NCBI GenBank assembly: GCA_001604265.1
Contig: LVBC01000237.1
Location: 1 to 6,371 of the forward strand
DNA: 6,371 nt
DNA from: Spirochaetales bacterium Spiro_01
Lineage (GTDB): Bacteria > Spirochaetota > Spirochaetia > Sphaerochaetales > Sphaerochaetaceae
Direction of reading: 5' to 3'
In this document: positions 1-5,573 of the stretch, piece after piece
How the letters are laid out: each line of letters opens with the position of its first letter
Numbering within the stretch: position 1 is the first letter of the stretch
Program-made: the position numbers and the translations under genes
Notes under the pieces: generated by a model
What the model was told of the DNA's origin: nothing
Database searches by the model: none
The model's input: only the letters and a program-made list of their open reading frames with translations

Positions 1-1002
1 CTCATACTCGTTGTCTTTTCCCTCGTTTTTCCTCTCTTTGCAGCTGTAGGAACCTCTCCTGCAGCCACAGTCAATCTGATCAGGAACGAGATCATCACCT
101 ACGACATGCTCGACAAGGAGGCCAAGAAGTTCGGTGCTCCAGATGACAAGAAGCTGGACGTTCTGAATATGATGATCAACGACAGGGTCTTTCTGCAGGG
201 AGCAGAGAGAGAGGGCATAACAGTCTCTGCCCAGCAGAGAGAGGAGCTCTACAGAAACTACAAGACCAACTACGAGAAGAACACCAAAGTCACACTGACC
301 ACTGAGCAGTACGAACAGATGGCCATCAGGACGATGGGCTCTGTCGACGAGTTCAAGGATGCACTGAAGAACCAGTACATACTCGAGAACTATATCGACA
401 AGGTAAAGGGCGACGAGCTCAAGAACCTCAAGGTCAGCGTCAGTGAGGATGAGATCAGCTCCTATTACAGAAGGAACAGGGCCAACTTCTATCAGGACGA
501 GAATGTAAAGCTTGCCCACATCTACATCCCAAAGGAAGGGGATGAGAAGACCGACAGCTCCAACAGGACCCTGATGAACAAGGTCGCTTCCGATATCGCA
601 GCTGGAAGGATCACCTTCGAGAAGGCTGTAAAGCAGTACTCGAAGGATGAGGACAGCGTCAATCTCGGTGGAGAGATCGGCTGGCTTACAATGGCCAACG
701 AGCAGGCTCTGAAGGCACTTGGTGCCGACTTCTTCGACAGTGTATTTGCACTTGAGGTCGGAAAGGTAAGCCCCATGATCGAATCCGGACTTGGCTTCCA
801 TATCGTAAGAGTCAGTGTCCACAATGAGGGCAGGATCCTCGAGCTGGACGACAGACTTACTCCAGAGGAGCCTGAGACTGTCAGGGATTACATCAGGAGC
901 GGACTTGAAAGCCAGAAGCTGCAGAATGCATACAATACTGCTGTGAACGAACTGGTGGAGACCCTCAGGGGAGAGGCCAGAGTAAGAATCCTGTACAAGT
1001 AA
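1..1002 (+). CDS. Periplasmic SurA/PrsA-like parvulin peptidyl-prolyl isomerase, 5' end cut off
   Basis: The reading frame is open from base 1, so the ATG at 106 is internal and the true start lies just outside the window. The first visible residues (LILVVFSLVFPLFAA) are the hydrophobic core of a signal peptide, with cleavage likely between visible residues 14 and 22. An alpha-helical SurA_N-like chaperone segment follows (about 22-150, opening TVNLIRNEIIT), then a parvulin rotamase domain (about 169-273) with the family hallmarks GGEIGWL (223-229) and GFHIVRV (265-271), then a helical tail to residue 333. Family knowledge: such proteins catalyse prolyl cis-trans isomerisation and escort exported and outer-membrane proteins through the periplasm. 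The family is clear, but orthology to SurA or PrsA is not established, so no symbol is given. It leads a tight run with nusB (7 nt gap) and map. Confidence 0.9.
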   Translation, partial: LILVVFSLVFPLFAAVGTSPAATVNLIRNEIITYDMLDKEAKKFGAPDDKKLDVLNMMINDRVFLQGAEREGITVSAQQREELYRNYKTNYEKNTKVTLTTEQYEQMAIRTMGSVDEFKDALKNQYILENYIDKVKGDELKNLKVSVSEDEISSYYRRNRANFYQDENVKLAHIYIPKEGDEKTDSSNRTLMNKVASDIAAGRITFEKAVKQYSKDEDSVNLGGEIGWLTMANEQALKALGADFFDSVFALEVGKVSPMIESGLGFHIVRVSVHNEGRILELDDRLTPEEPETVRDYIRSGLESQKLQNAYNTAVNELVETLRGEARVRILYK

Positions 1003-1009
1003 GGGAAAT

Positions 1010-1456
1010 ATGAAGGATTTCAATAAAGTAGAAAGACATGAGGCCCGGGAGATAGCCGTAGAGACACTCTACGCAATGGACTTCAACAACCAGCTGCATG
1101 AACCGATCGATCTGACGATCTTTCCAGGCAGGAGCGAGGAGGAGATGTCCGCTCTGCCCGAGAATGTAGTGTTCTATGCCAGATATCTGATCCAGGGAAC
1201 ACTGGAGCATCTTGAAAAGATAGACGAGGTGATCGGCCGCTATTCGATCAACCGTCCTGTCGAGAGGATAAACTGCGTGGACAGGAATATTCTGAGAATT
1301 TCGATCTTCTCCATGCTGTACTGCGCACAGGATGTGCATCCTGCCATCATCATCGACGAGGGAGTGAAGCTCTCCCAGTCGCTCAGCACCGATGTCGCAT
1401 ACAAGTTCATCAACGGAGTACTGGACAATATCCGCAAGAAGGAGGTCCACGTATGA
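1010..1456 (+). CDS. nusB: Transcription antitermination factor NusB
   Basis: A 148-residue protein, close to the usual NusB length of about 140. NusB pairs with NusE (ribosomal protein S10), binds the boxA RNA of rRNA leaders and helps RNA polymerase resist termination. Visible signatures are the N-terminal RHEAREIAVETLYAMD (9-24), the central VDRNILRISIFSML (90-103) and the C-terminal KFINGVLDNI (132-141), in family order for an all-helical NusB fold. The start at 1010 is preceded by AAGGG (1001-1005), which begins within the upstream gene's stop codon, with a short 4-nt spacer. The last codons carry the Shine-Dalgarno of map, and the stop overlaps the map start as ATGA, so translation of the two is probably coupled. 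Confidence 0.95.
   Translation: MKDFNKVERHEAREIAVETLYAMDFNNQLHEPIDLTIFPGRSEEEMSALPENVVFYARYLIQGTLEHLEKIDEVIGRYSINRPVERINCVDRNILRISIFSMLYCAQDVHPAIIIDEGVKLSQSLSTDVAYKFINGVLDNIRKKEVHV
1439..1446 (+). promoter_or_regulatory. Strong Shine-Dalgarno for map, inside nusB
   Basis: AAGGAGGT is a full match to the anti-SD of 16S rRNA, 6 nt before the ATG at 1453. It lies within the last codons of nusB and supports the 4-nt overlap start for map rather than a later one. Confidence 0.85.
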
Positions 1457-2211
1457 TCCAGCTCAAGACGAAGGAGCAGATCGACGGAATAAGGTACAGC
1501 TGCAAGCTGCTTGCAGAGTGCCTCTACTCCCTTGATGATATCATCCGCGAGGGAATGTCCACCTATGAGGTCGACAGATACTGCTACGAGTTCATAAAGA
1601 AGAGGGGTGGAATCCCATCCTGTCTCGGATTTGAAGGTTATCCCAACACTGCCTGCGTCTCCGTGAACGATACTGTGATCCACGGTATCCCTTCGAAGAA
1701 GGAGATTCTCAGAAGCGGAGATATCGTCTCTGTGGATGTCTGCTTCACAGTCAATGGATACGTCAGCGACTCCACAAGGACATATGAGATCGGGAAGGTA
1801 TCGGATGAGGTGCACAAGCTCAATGTAGTAACGCACGAGGCACTCGACCTCGGTGTCAAGGCTGCCGGAGAGAGGGGTGCAAGAGTCCAGGATATCGGAA
1901 AGGCAGTCTTCAGGAAGTGCGCTGTTGAAAACGGCTACGGCGTCGTTCAGGACTACACTGGACACGGAGTGGGGCTGGATCTCCATGAGGATCCAGAGGT
2001 GCCTAATTTCGTCTCCAAGCTGATGCCGAATCCAAGACTCAAGCCGGGAATGGTCATCGCAATCGAACCTATGATCAACATGGGGACATACAAGGTCAGA
2101 ACTCTCAGGGATGGCTGGACTGTCAAGACGCTTGATGGAAAGCCTGCATGCCACTGGGAGCACACTGTCGCTATAACGGAAGAGGGCGCAGAGGCCCTTA
2201 CGATTCTATAG
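1453..2211 (+). CDS. map: Type I methionine aminopeptidase
   Basis: A cytoplasmic dimetal protease that removes the initiator methionine from new proteins after deformylation. At 252 residues it is near the E. coli enzyme (264) and has no N-terminal zinc-finger or SH3-binding extension, so it is of the simple MetAP-Ia kind. All catalytic positions of the pita-bread fold can be placed: substrate His77 (VIHGIP), metal ligands Asp95 (VSVDV), Asp106 (SDSTRT), His171 (TGHGVGLDLHED), Glu205 (IEPM) and Glu236 (WEH), with His178 as the second active-site histidine. These numbers nearly coincide with E. coli H79, D97, D108, H171, E204, E235 and H178, so the enzyme should be active. The start is fixed by a strong Shine-Dalgarno and an ATGA overlap with nusB. 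Confidence 0.97.
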   Translation: MIQLKTKEQIDGIRYSCKLLAECLYSLDDIIREGMSTYEVDRYCYEFIKKRGGIPSCLGFEGYPNTACVSVNDTVIHGIPSKKEILRSGDIVSVDVCFTVNGYVSDSTRTYEIGKVSDEVHKLNVVTHEALDLGVKAAGERGARVQDIGKAVFRKCAVENGYGVVQDYTGHGVGLDLHEDPEVPNFVSKLMPNPRLKPGMVIAIEPMINMGTYKVRTLRDGWTVKTLDGKPACHWEHTVAITEEGAEALTIL

Positions 2212-2226
2212 TATAGGAGCAAGATT

Positions 2227-2838
2227 ATGGCTAAGGAGTTCATTACATGTGACATGATCAGGGACGCTGCCCTGAAGCTCGTATGGAAGATGTACAGGGA
2301 GGACGGCTTCGTTCCAGATGTCATCTACGATTCTCTTCGTGGTGGAGCCTACATGGCAAATGTAATGAGCGAGTTCTACAAGCTCATAGCGCTGAAGCAG
2401 GGCAAGACCCCTGTCTTCTATGCGGCAGTGGTCGCAAGAAGCTATGGCGATGTGAAGGAGCACTCCGACCATGTCGATATCGATGGATGGACCTGGTCTC
2501 CCTGGAAGCTCAAGAAGGGGCAGAAGGTCCTTATCGTCGACGATATCTTCGATACCGGAATGACAGTCAACGCCCTTGTCCATACCATCATGGAGGCCGG
2601 TATCCCGAGAGAGGATATAAAGGTCGCAGTCTACGACTACAAGGTCTGTCTCTACAAGGATACACAGCTTCCGATCCAGCCGGACTACTACTGCAGAAAG
2701 CACATTCTCTCTCGTCCAGAGGACTCCAATTGGATCCACTATACCTGCCATGAGTTCATAGGCCTCAAGCACGATGAGATCGATGAAGTATACAAGGATG
2801 AAGAGGTGAGGGATATCCTGCATACGATTCTCGAGTAA
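2227..2838 (+). CDS. Purine-type phosphoribosyltransferase (COG2236/Hpt-like)
   Basis: A 203-residue type I PRTase fold. The PRPP-binding loop VLIVDDIFDTGMT (101-113) has the adjacent acidic pair and TGxT turn of the family. RGG at 38-40 (SLRGGAY) matches the pyrophosphate loop. The C-terminal part (PDYYCRKH 152-159, NWIHYTCHE 168-176) lies where related xanthine/hypoxanthine-guanine PRTases contact the base. Expected role: purine base plus PRPP to nucleotide and pyrophosphate, in cytoplasmic salvage. The exact base cannot be read from sequence, so no symbol is given. CHE replaces the PWE-like motif I recall for this group. The ATG at 2227 has AGGAG (2215-2219) with a 7-nt spacer. It starts 15 nt after map and is the last gene before a terminator, so it probably shares the ppi-nusB-map transcript. 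Confidence 0.85.
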   Translation: MAKEFITCDMIRDAALKLVWKMYREDGFVPDVIYDSLRGGAYMANVMSEFYKLIALKQGKTPVFYAAVVARSYGDVKEHSDHVDIDGWTWSPWKLKKGQKVLIVDDIFDTGMTVNALVHTIMEAGIPREDIKVAVYDYKVCLYKDTQLPIQPDYYCRKHILSRPEDSNWIHYTCHEFIGLKHDEIDEVYKDEEVRDILHTILE

Positions 2839-2856
2839 GTCCATTCCATTATCATG

Positions 2857-2899
2857 AAACAAAATAAGGGCTCCACATTTGTGAAGCCCTTGTCTTTTT
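2857..2899. terminator. Bidirectional intrinsic terminator between converging genes
   Basis: The arms 2866-2876 (AAGGGCTCCAC) and 2881-2891 (GTGAAGCCCTT) pair over 11 positions with one C/A mismatch, closing a 4-nt loop (ATTT). On the plus strand the hairpin is followed by TGTCTTTTT (2891-2899). Read on the minus strand it is followed by ATTTTGTTT (2865 down to 2857). It lies 27 nt after the phosphoribosyltransferase stop and 18 nt beyond the lipoprotein stop, so it can end both converging transcripts. Energy was not computed. Confidence 0.8.
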
Positions 2900-2909
2900 C
2901 GAGAATGTG

Positions 2910-4025
2910 TCAATATCTCTTCAGCGAGGAAAGACCACCTGCTTCGAGAATATAGAAGCCGTTGTCTCTTGTTGCTATTACAAGATAGTCGGGATCTGTC
3001 GAGGAAGTTCCCTGGGCAAAGTAGCCTGCGATATCGAGGTTCCTGAGTCTGGAGAAGTCCTCACTGCTTCTGCTGCTGTCCGTGACGTTGACCTTGTACA
3101 TCGCAGCATAGCCTGGGATGTTGTAGTAGATGTATGTGTCATCGAAGTAGGTGTAGAGGTGGTTGGAGGCCGTGATATCCCTTCTGTGTATCCTTGTGAA
3201 GGTAGCGCCATCACTCGAGGAGTAGATCTCGACATCATCATCATTCTGCAGGATCACATACTGAGTTCCCTTTGATGAGTCGGTGAAGCCGGAGATGACA
3301 GTTACATCGTCGTCGTTTGGCAGGTTGTTGCCCGCAGTTGTCATGAGGCCGTTTTCTGCACCTGTATCGGGATCGACTGCAACATACATCTTGTTGGAAT
3401 CTGAATCGGCAAATGTGAACACATTTCCATCCACATCGTAGAAGTTGTAGCCGGTGACCGTTATCGCACTCTGGGCCGTGAACTCCACTGTATACGAGCC
3501 AGCTGAGACGGATACACTGATCAGGTACGGTGTGATCTTGTCCTTTCCTGAGAGGCAGTAGATGTACTTGCCGATTATGAAGTTCGGGTTTCCATCGAAG
3601 GAGCCATCTGCAGAGCCATCATAGGTAACAGTAGCTGCCTGCTTGGTGGCCTGGTCTGCAAAGCTGTAGACGTAGACACCGTTTATTGGAGTCTGGAGAG
3701 TTCCATTGTCAGTATCCTGTGTCAGATAGACGATGTAGTCGGTATCTATCAGAGAGTAGAGGGTTGCTCTCTTTGCGGCCTTTGTTCCATCGAGGGTCGT
3801 ATAGGTCCTGTCCTGGAACATCTCAAGTCCGTACTTGGACTTGAAGTATATCTTCACGGCGCTGATATCAGAATCATCGTAGCCGAGGATGTTGAGTGCT
3901 CTGTCGTCCCTTGGCTCGGATGAAAGGACGTACTGGAAGACACCTTCGTCATCGTAGTTGCAGCCTGTAAAGAGAAGGGTGGATAGGAGCAGTGCAGTTA
4001 GAATGTATCCGAATGCTTTCTTCAT
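2910..4025 (-). CDS. Predicted lipoprotein with propeller-like beta repeats, function unknown
   Basis: A 371-residue protein I do not recognise. The ATG at 4025 is chosen over an in-frame one at 4082, because 4025 has GGAGG (4031-4035) 5 nt upstream and opens directly into a signal peptide (MKKAFGYILTALLLSTLLFTGC), whereas the longer form would overlap the upstream gene. The lipobox is LFTGC with the lipidated cysteine at 22; Phe at -3 breaks the classical LxGC rule but is tolerated in spirochaetes. An acidic linker follows. The rest is rich in Tyr, Thr, Ser, Asp and short beta strands, in about six repeating units ending near VYVYSFAD (117-124), YLISVSV (167-173), MYVAVDPD (213-220), VEIYSSSDG (265-273), MYKVNVTD (309-316) and FYILEAGG (357-364). 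This is a beta-propeller-like pattern by eye. NDDDV occurs twice (237-241, 261-265). It is probably membrane-anchored and acts with the barrel protein encoded 10 nt upstream. Confidence 0.8.
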   Translation of the reverse strand: MKKAFGYILTALLLSTLLFTGCNYDDEGVFQYVLSSEPRDDRALNILGYDDSDISAVKIYFKSKYGLEMFQDRTYTTLDGTKAAKRATLYSLIDTDYIVYLTQDTDNGTLQTPINGVYVYSFADQATKQAATVTYDGSADGSFDGNPNFIIGKYIYCLSGKDKITPYLISVSVSAGSYTVEFTAQSAITVTGYNFYDVDGNVFTFADSDSNKMYVAVDPDTGAENGLMTTAGNNLPNDDDVTVISGFTDSSKGTQYVILQNDDDVEIYSSSDGATFTRIHRRDITASNHLYTYFDDTYIYYNIPGYAAMYKVNVTDSSRSSEDFSRLRNLDIAGYFAQGTSSTDPDYLVIATRDNGFYILEAGGLSSLKRY

Positions 4026-4030
4026 CTTTT

Positions 4031-4035
4031 CCTCC
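4031..4035 (-). promoter_or_regulatory. Shine-Dalgarno that fixes the lipoprotein start
   Basis: On the minus strand GGAGG directly follows the TAG stop of the barrel gene and stands 5 nt before the ATG at 4025. A terminating ribosome would uncover it, which suggests coupled translation of the two envelope genes. Confidence 0.8.
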
Positions 4036-4644
4036 CTACTGCCTGTATGTGATGCTGAATGTGACAGGAGCGAAGGTTCCAAGCCCGTTCTTCTCCCAGT
4101 TTGTCGGGTAGAGCTCTGGAATCACATAGAAGCCAGCATTGAGGCCAACGCCCCAGTGCGGATTGAAGTAGTAGTCGACTCCGACTTCCATAGAGGCCAT
4201 GAAAGTAAAGAGCGAGCCACCTTCGGCAGCCGAGAGGTAGGTAAGTCCTGCGCCGAGAGAGATTGGAACATCTATATCTCCCGTTACAGGGAACCATGTC
4301 GCCTTGAAGAGCAGAGGGACATTGCTCATCAGTGTGTCGTCGATTATGTAGTTGAAGGTGTATCCGACCTCTCCTCCGATAGCAACTCTTGGTGTGCAGA
4401 ACATCTGATAGCAGATCGAGCCGCCACCTCCGACATTGAGGTTTGTATTGTCTTCACCAAAGCCGAATCTGGTCACATTGTCGTCGAAATGTGTCATGGA
4501 TACAGGTATGAGCAGACCTGCTGCCAGCTTGAAGCGCTGACTTCCTGCATCGTAGTAGCTGACTGCAGAGAGTGTAGTGAGCGCAACTATGAGAAGTAGA
4601 CAGATTGTAAGTATTCTCTTGAGCATGAGCAAACTATATTCCAT
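4036..4644 (-). CDS. Small outer-membrane beta-barrel-like protein, function unknown
   Basis: A 202-residue secreted protein. A signal peptide (about 1-27: basic LKR at 8-10, hydrophobic run, cleavage near LSA) is followed by alternating strands typical of small OmpW/OmpA-like barrels: FKLAAGLLIPVSM (38-50), VAIGGEVGYTFNYI (87-100), PLLFKATWFPV (110-120), PISLGAGLTYLSA (127-139), ASMEVGVDYYF (150-160), WGVGLNAGFYVIP (164-176). It ends VTFSITYRQ, an alternating final strand, but the last residue is Gln, not the aromatic seen in classical barrels. It resembles the small spirochaetal barrels related to T. pallidum TP0733; that is recall, not a search. The ATG at 4644 is preceded by GAGGA (4648-4652, short 3-nt spacer), while the alternative ATG at 4626 has no Shine-Dalgarno but would give a more compact signal peptide. 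It is first gene of the two-gene minus-strand operon. No convincing promoter was found; TTCTTA/TATATG inside and beside the folD start is the best weak candidate. Confidence 0.78.
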   Translation of the reverse strand: MEYSLLMLKRILTICLLLIVALTTLSAVSYYDAGSQRFKLAAGLLIPVSMTHFDDNVTRFGFGEDNTNLNVGGGGSICYQMFCTPRVAIGGEVGYTFNYIIDDTLMSNVPLLFKATWFPVTGDIDVPISLGAGLTYLSAAEGGSLFTFMASMEVGVDYYFNPHWGVGLNAGFYVIPELYPTNWEKNGLGTFAPVTFSITYRQ

Positions 4645-4668
4645 TTGTCCTCGTTTGGCAAAGCTGTG

Positions 4669-4704
4669 TTGTAATTTCCAGACGATTTACATATAAATTA
4701 CATA
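4669..4704 (+). promoter_or_regulatory. Sigma70-type promoter for folD-miaB with start 3 nt before the ATG
   Basis: The -35 box is TTGTAA (4669-4674, 4 of 6 to consensus), followed by a 17-bp spacer and the -10 box TATAAA (4692-4697, 5 of 6). The expected start is A4704, leaving a leader of only AAT before the folD ATG at 4707. It lies in the 62-nt AT-rich divergent gap. The predicted start point is inference from spacing. Confidence 0.65.
4670..4704. repeat. Inverted and direct repeats over the folD promoter
   Basis: TGTAATTT (4670-4677) is the exact inverse of AAATTACA (4695-4702), with 17 bp between the arms. In addition TTACATA occurs twice in direct orientation (4687-4693 and 4698-4704), 11 bp apart, about one helical turn. 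These elements cover the -35 box, the -10 box and the predicted start, as an operator would. The region is AT-rich, so chance is a real alternative. Confidence 0.4.
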
Positions 4705-4706
4705 AT

Positions 4707-5573
4707 ATGAGCATAAGAATGAGTGGAAAGGAAGTATCTTCCTTTATCCGAGAGGAAATAAGGAAGGAGGTCGGCACTCTTGCCTTCTCTCCCTGCCTTG
4801 CCGTAGTGCTTGTAGGAGACAACCCTGCAAGCATCAGCTATGTGGAATCGAAGAAGAAGGCCTGCGAGGAGCTTGGCTTCAGTCACAGGGACATAGAACT
4901 TGACAAGGACACCTCCCAGGAGCGACTTCTCGAGATCATAGACGAACTCGACAATGATGATGAGGTCGATGGAATCCTTGTCCAGCTTCCGCTTCCACGC
5001 CACATCGATACCGATATGGTGATCAGGGCAATCTCTCCTGAAAAGGATGTCGATGGCTTCACTCCTGTCAATATGGGAAATCTCGTACTTGGACAGGAGT
5101 GCTTCATCCCCTGTACCCCAAAGGGAATTCTCGCTCTTCTCGACTACTACAGGATTTCTACAGATGGAAAGAAGGTAGTTGTCGTCGGAAGGAGCAACAT
5201 AGTCGGAAAGCCGATCTCAAACCTTCTGATGCAGAGGGACAGGAACGCAACGGTCACTGTCTGCAATACACATACAAAAGACCTCAGGGCAGAGTGCCTT
5301 CAGGCCGATATCCTGATTGCAGCCTGCGGTCAGAGCGAGGCCATCGGAGCCGATATGGTCAAGGATGGGGCTGTAGTGGTCGATGTCGGCATCAACAGAA
5401 TCGATGACCCAACAAGAGAGAGGGGCTGGAGGATAGTCGGCGACTGCAACTACGCCGAGCTCAAGGACAAGGTCCATGCAATTACTCCGGTTCCGGGTGG
5501 TGTCGGCCCAATGACCATTACGATGCTGATGGAGAATACGTTGATCGCAGCAAGAAAGAGGAGAAGAGGATGA
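4707..5573 (+). CDS. folD: Bifunctional methylene-THF dehydrogenase / methenyl-THF cyclohydrolase
   Basis: A cytoplasmic enzyme of one-carbon metabolism: 5,10-methylene-THF is oxidised with NADP to methenyl-THF and hydrolysed to 10-formyl-THF, feeding purine synthesis and initiator tRNA formylation. At 288 residues it equals the E. coli length. The catalytic motif YVESKKKACEE (45-55) provides Tyr45 and Lys49, equivalent to E. coli Y50 and K54. VQLPLP (92-97) and DVDGF (114-118, Asp116) line the folate pocket, GRSNIVGKP (161-169) is the cofactor loop, and PVPGGVGPMT (261-270) is the C-terminal signature. The ATG at 4707 lines up with the family N-terminus (MSIRMSGKEV against MAAKIIDGKT). An in-frame ATG at 4719 would shorten it by four residues. 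Neither start has a Shine-Dalgarno, unlike the other genes whose starts are visible here. The stop overlaps miaB as ATGA. Confidence 0.96.
   Translation: MSIRMSGKEVSSFIREEIRKEVGTLAFSPCLAVVLVGDNPASISYVESKKKACEELGFSHRDIELDKDTSQERLLEIIDELDNDDEVDGILVQLPLPRHIDTDMVIRAISPEKDVDGFTPVNMGNLVLGQECFIPCTPKGILALLDYYRISTDGKKVVVVGRSNIVGKPISNLLMQRDRNATVTVCNTHTKDLRAECLQADILIAACGQSEAIGADMVKDGAVVVDVGINRIDDPTRERGWRIVGDCNYAELKDKVHAITPVPGGVGPMTITMLMENTLIAARKRRRG
5559..5563 (+). promoter_or_regulatory. Shine-Dalgarno for miaB inside folD
   Basis: AGGAG sits in the last codons of folD, 6 nt before the ATG at 5570. It supports the 4-nt overlap start of miaB and coupled translation. Confidence 0.75.

Noticed and set aside
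106..1002. Isomerase starting at the ATG at 106.
   Set aside because: The frame is open to base 1 and encodes a signal-peptide core upstream of 106, so this ATG is internal and the gene is truncated by the window edge.
1240..2163. 307-codon open frame on the minus strand opposite nusB and map.
   Set aside because: It lies wholly antisense to two clear conserved genes, lacks any recognisable domain, and is explained by rarity of TTA, CTA and TCA codons in the real frame.
2206..2913. 235-codon open frame on the minus strand opposite the phosphoribosyltransferase.
   Set aside because: It is antisense to a gene with a clear PRPP loop, spans the terminator hairpin, and has no family resemblance.
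4026..4082. Longer lipoprotein start at 4082.
   Set aside because: It would put 19 polar residues before the signal peptide and overlap the upstream gene by 47 nt, while the ATG at 4025 has a well-placed GGAGG.
3958..4599. 213-codon plus-strand frame opposite the barrel and lipoprotein genes.
   Set aside because: The minus-strand frames have signal peptides, a lipobox, Shine-Dalgarno sites and tight spacing. The plus-strand frame has none of these and its translation looks like an antisense shadow.
4702..4730. TATTAT on the minus strand (4707 to 4702) as the -10 of the barrel operon.
   Set aside because: No acceptable -35 lies 16-18 bp upstream (CTTTCC at 17 bp). The alternative TTCTTA/TATATG pair is also weak, so no promoter feature was called for that operon.
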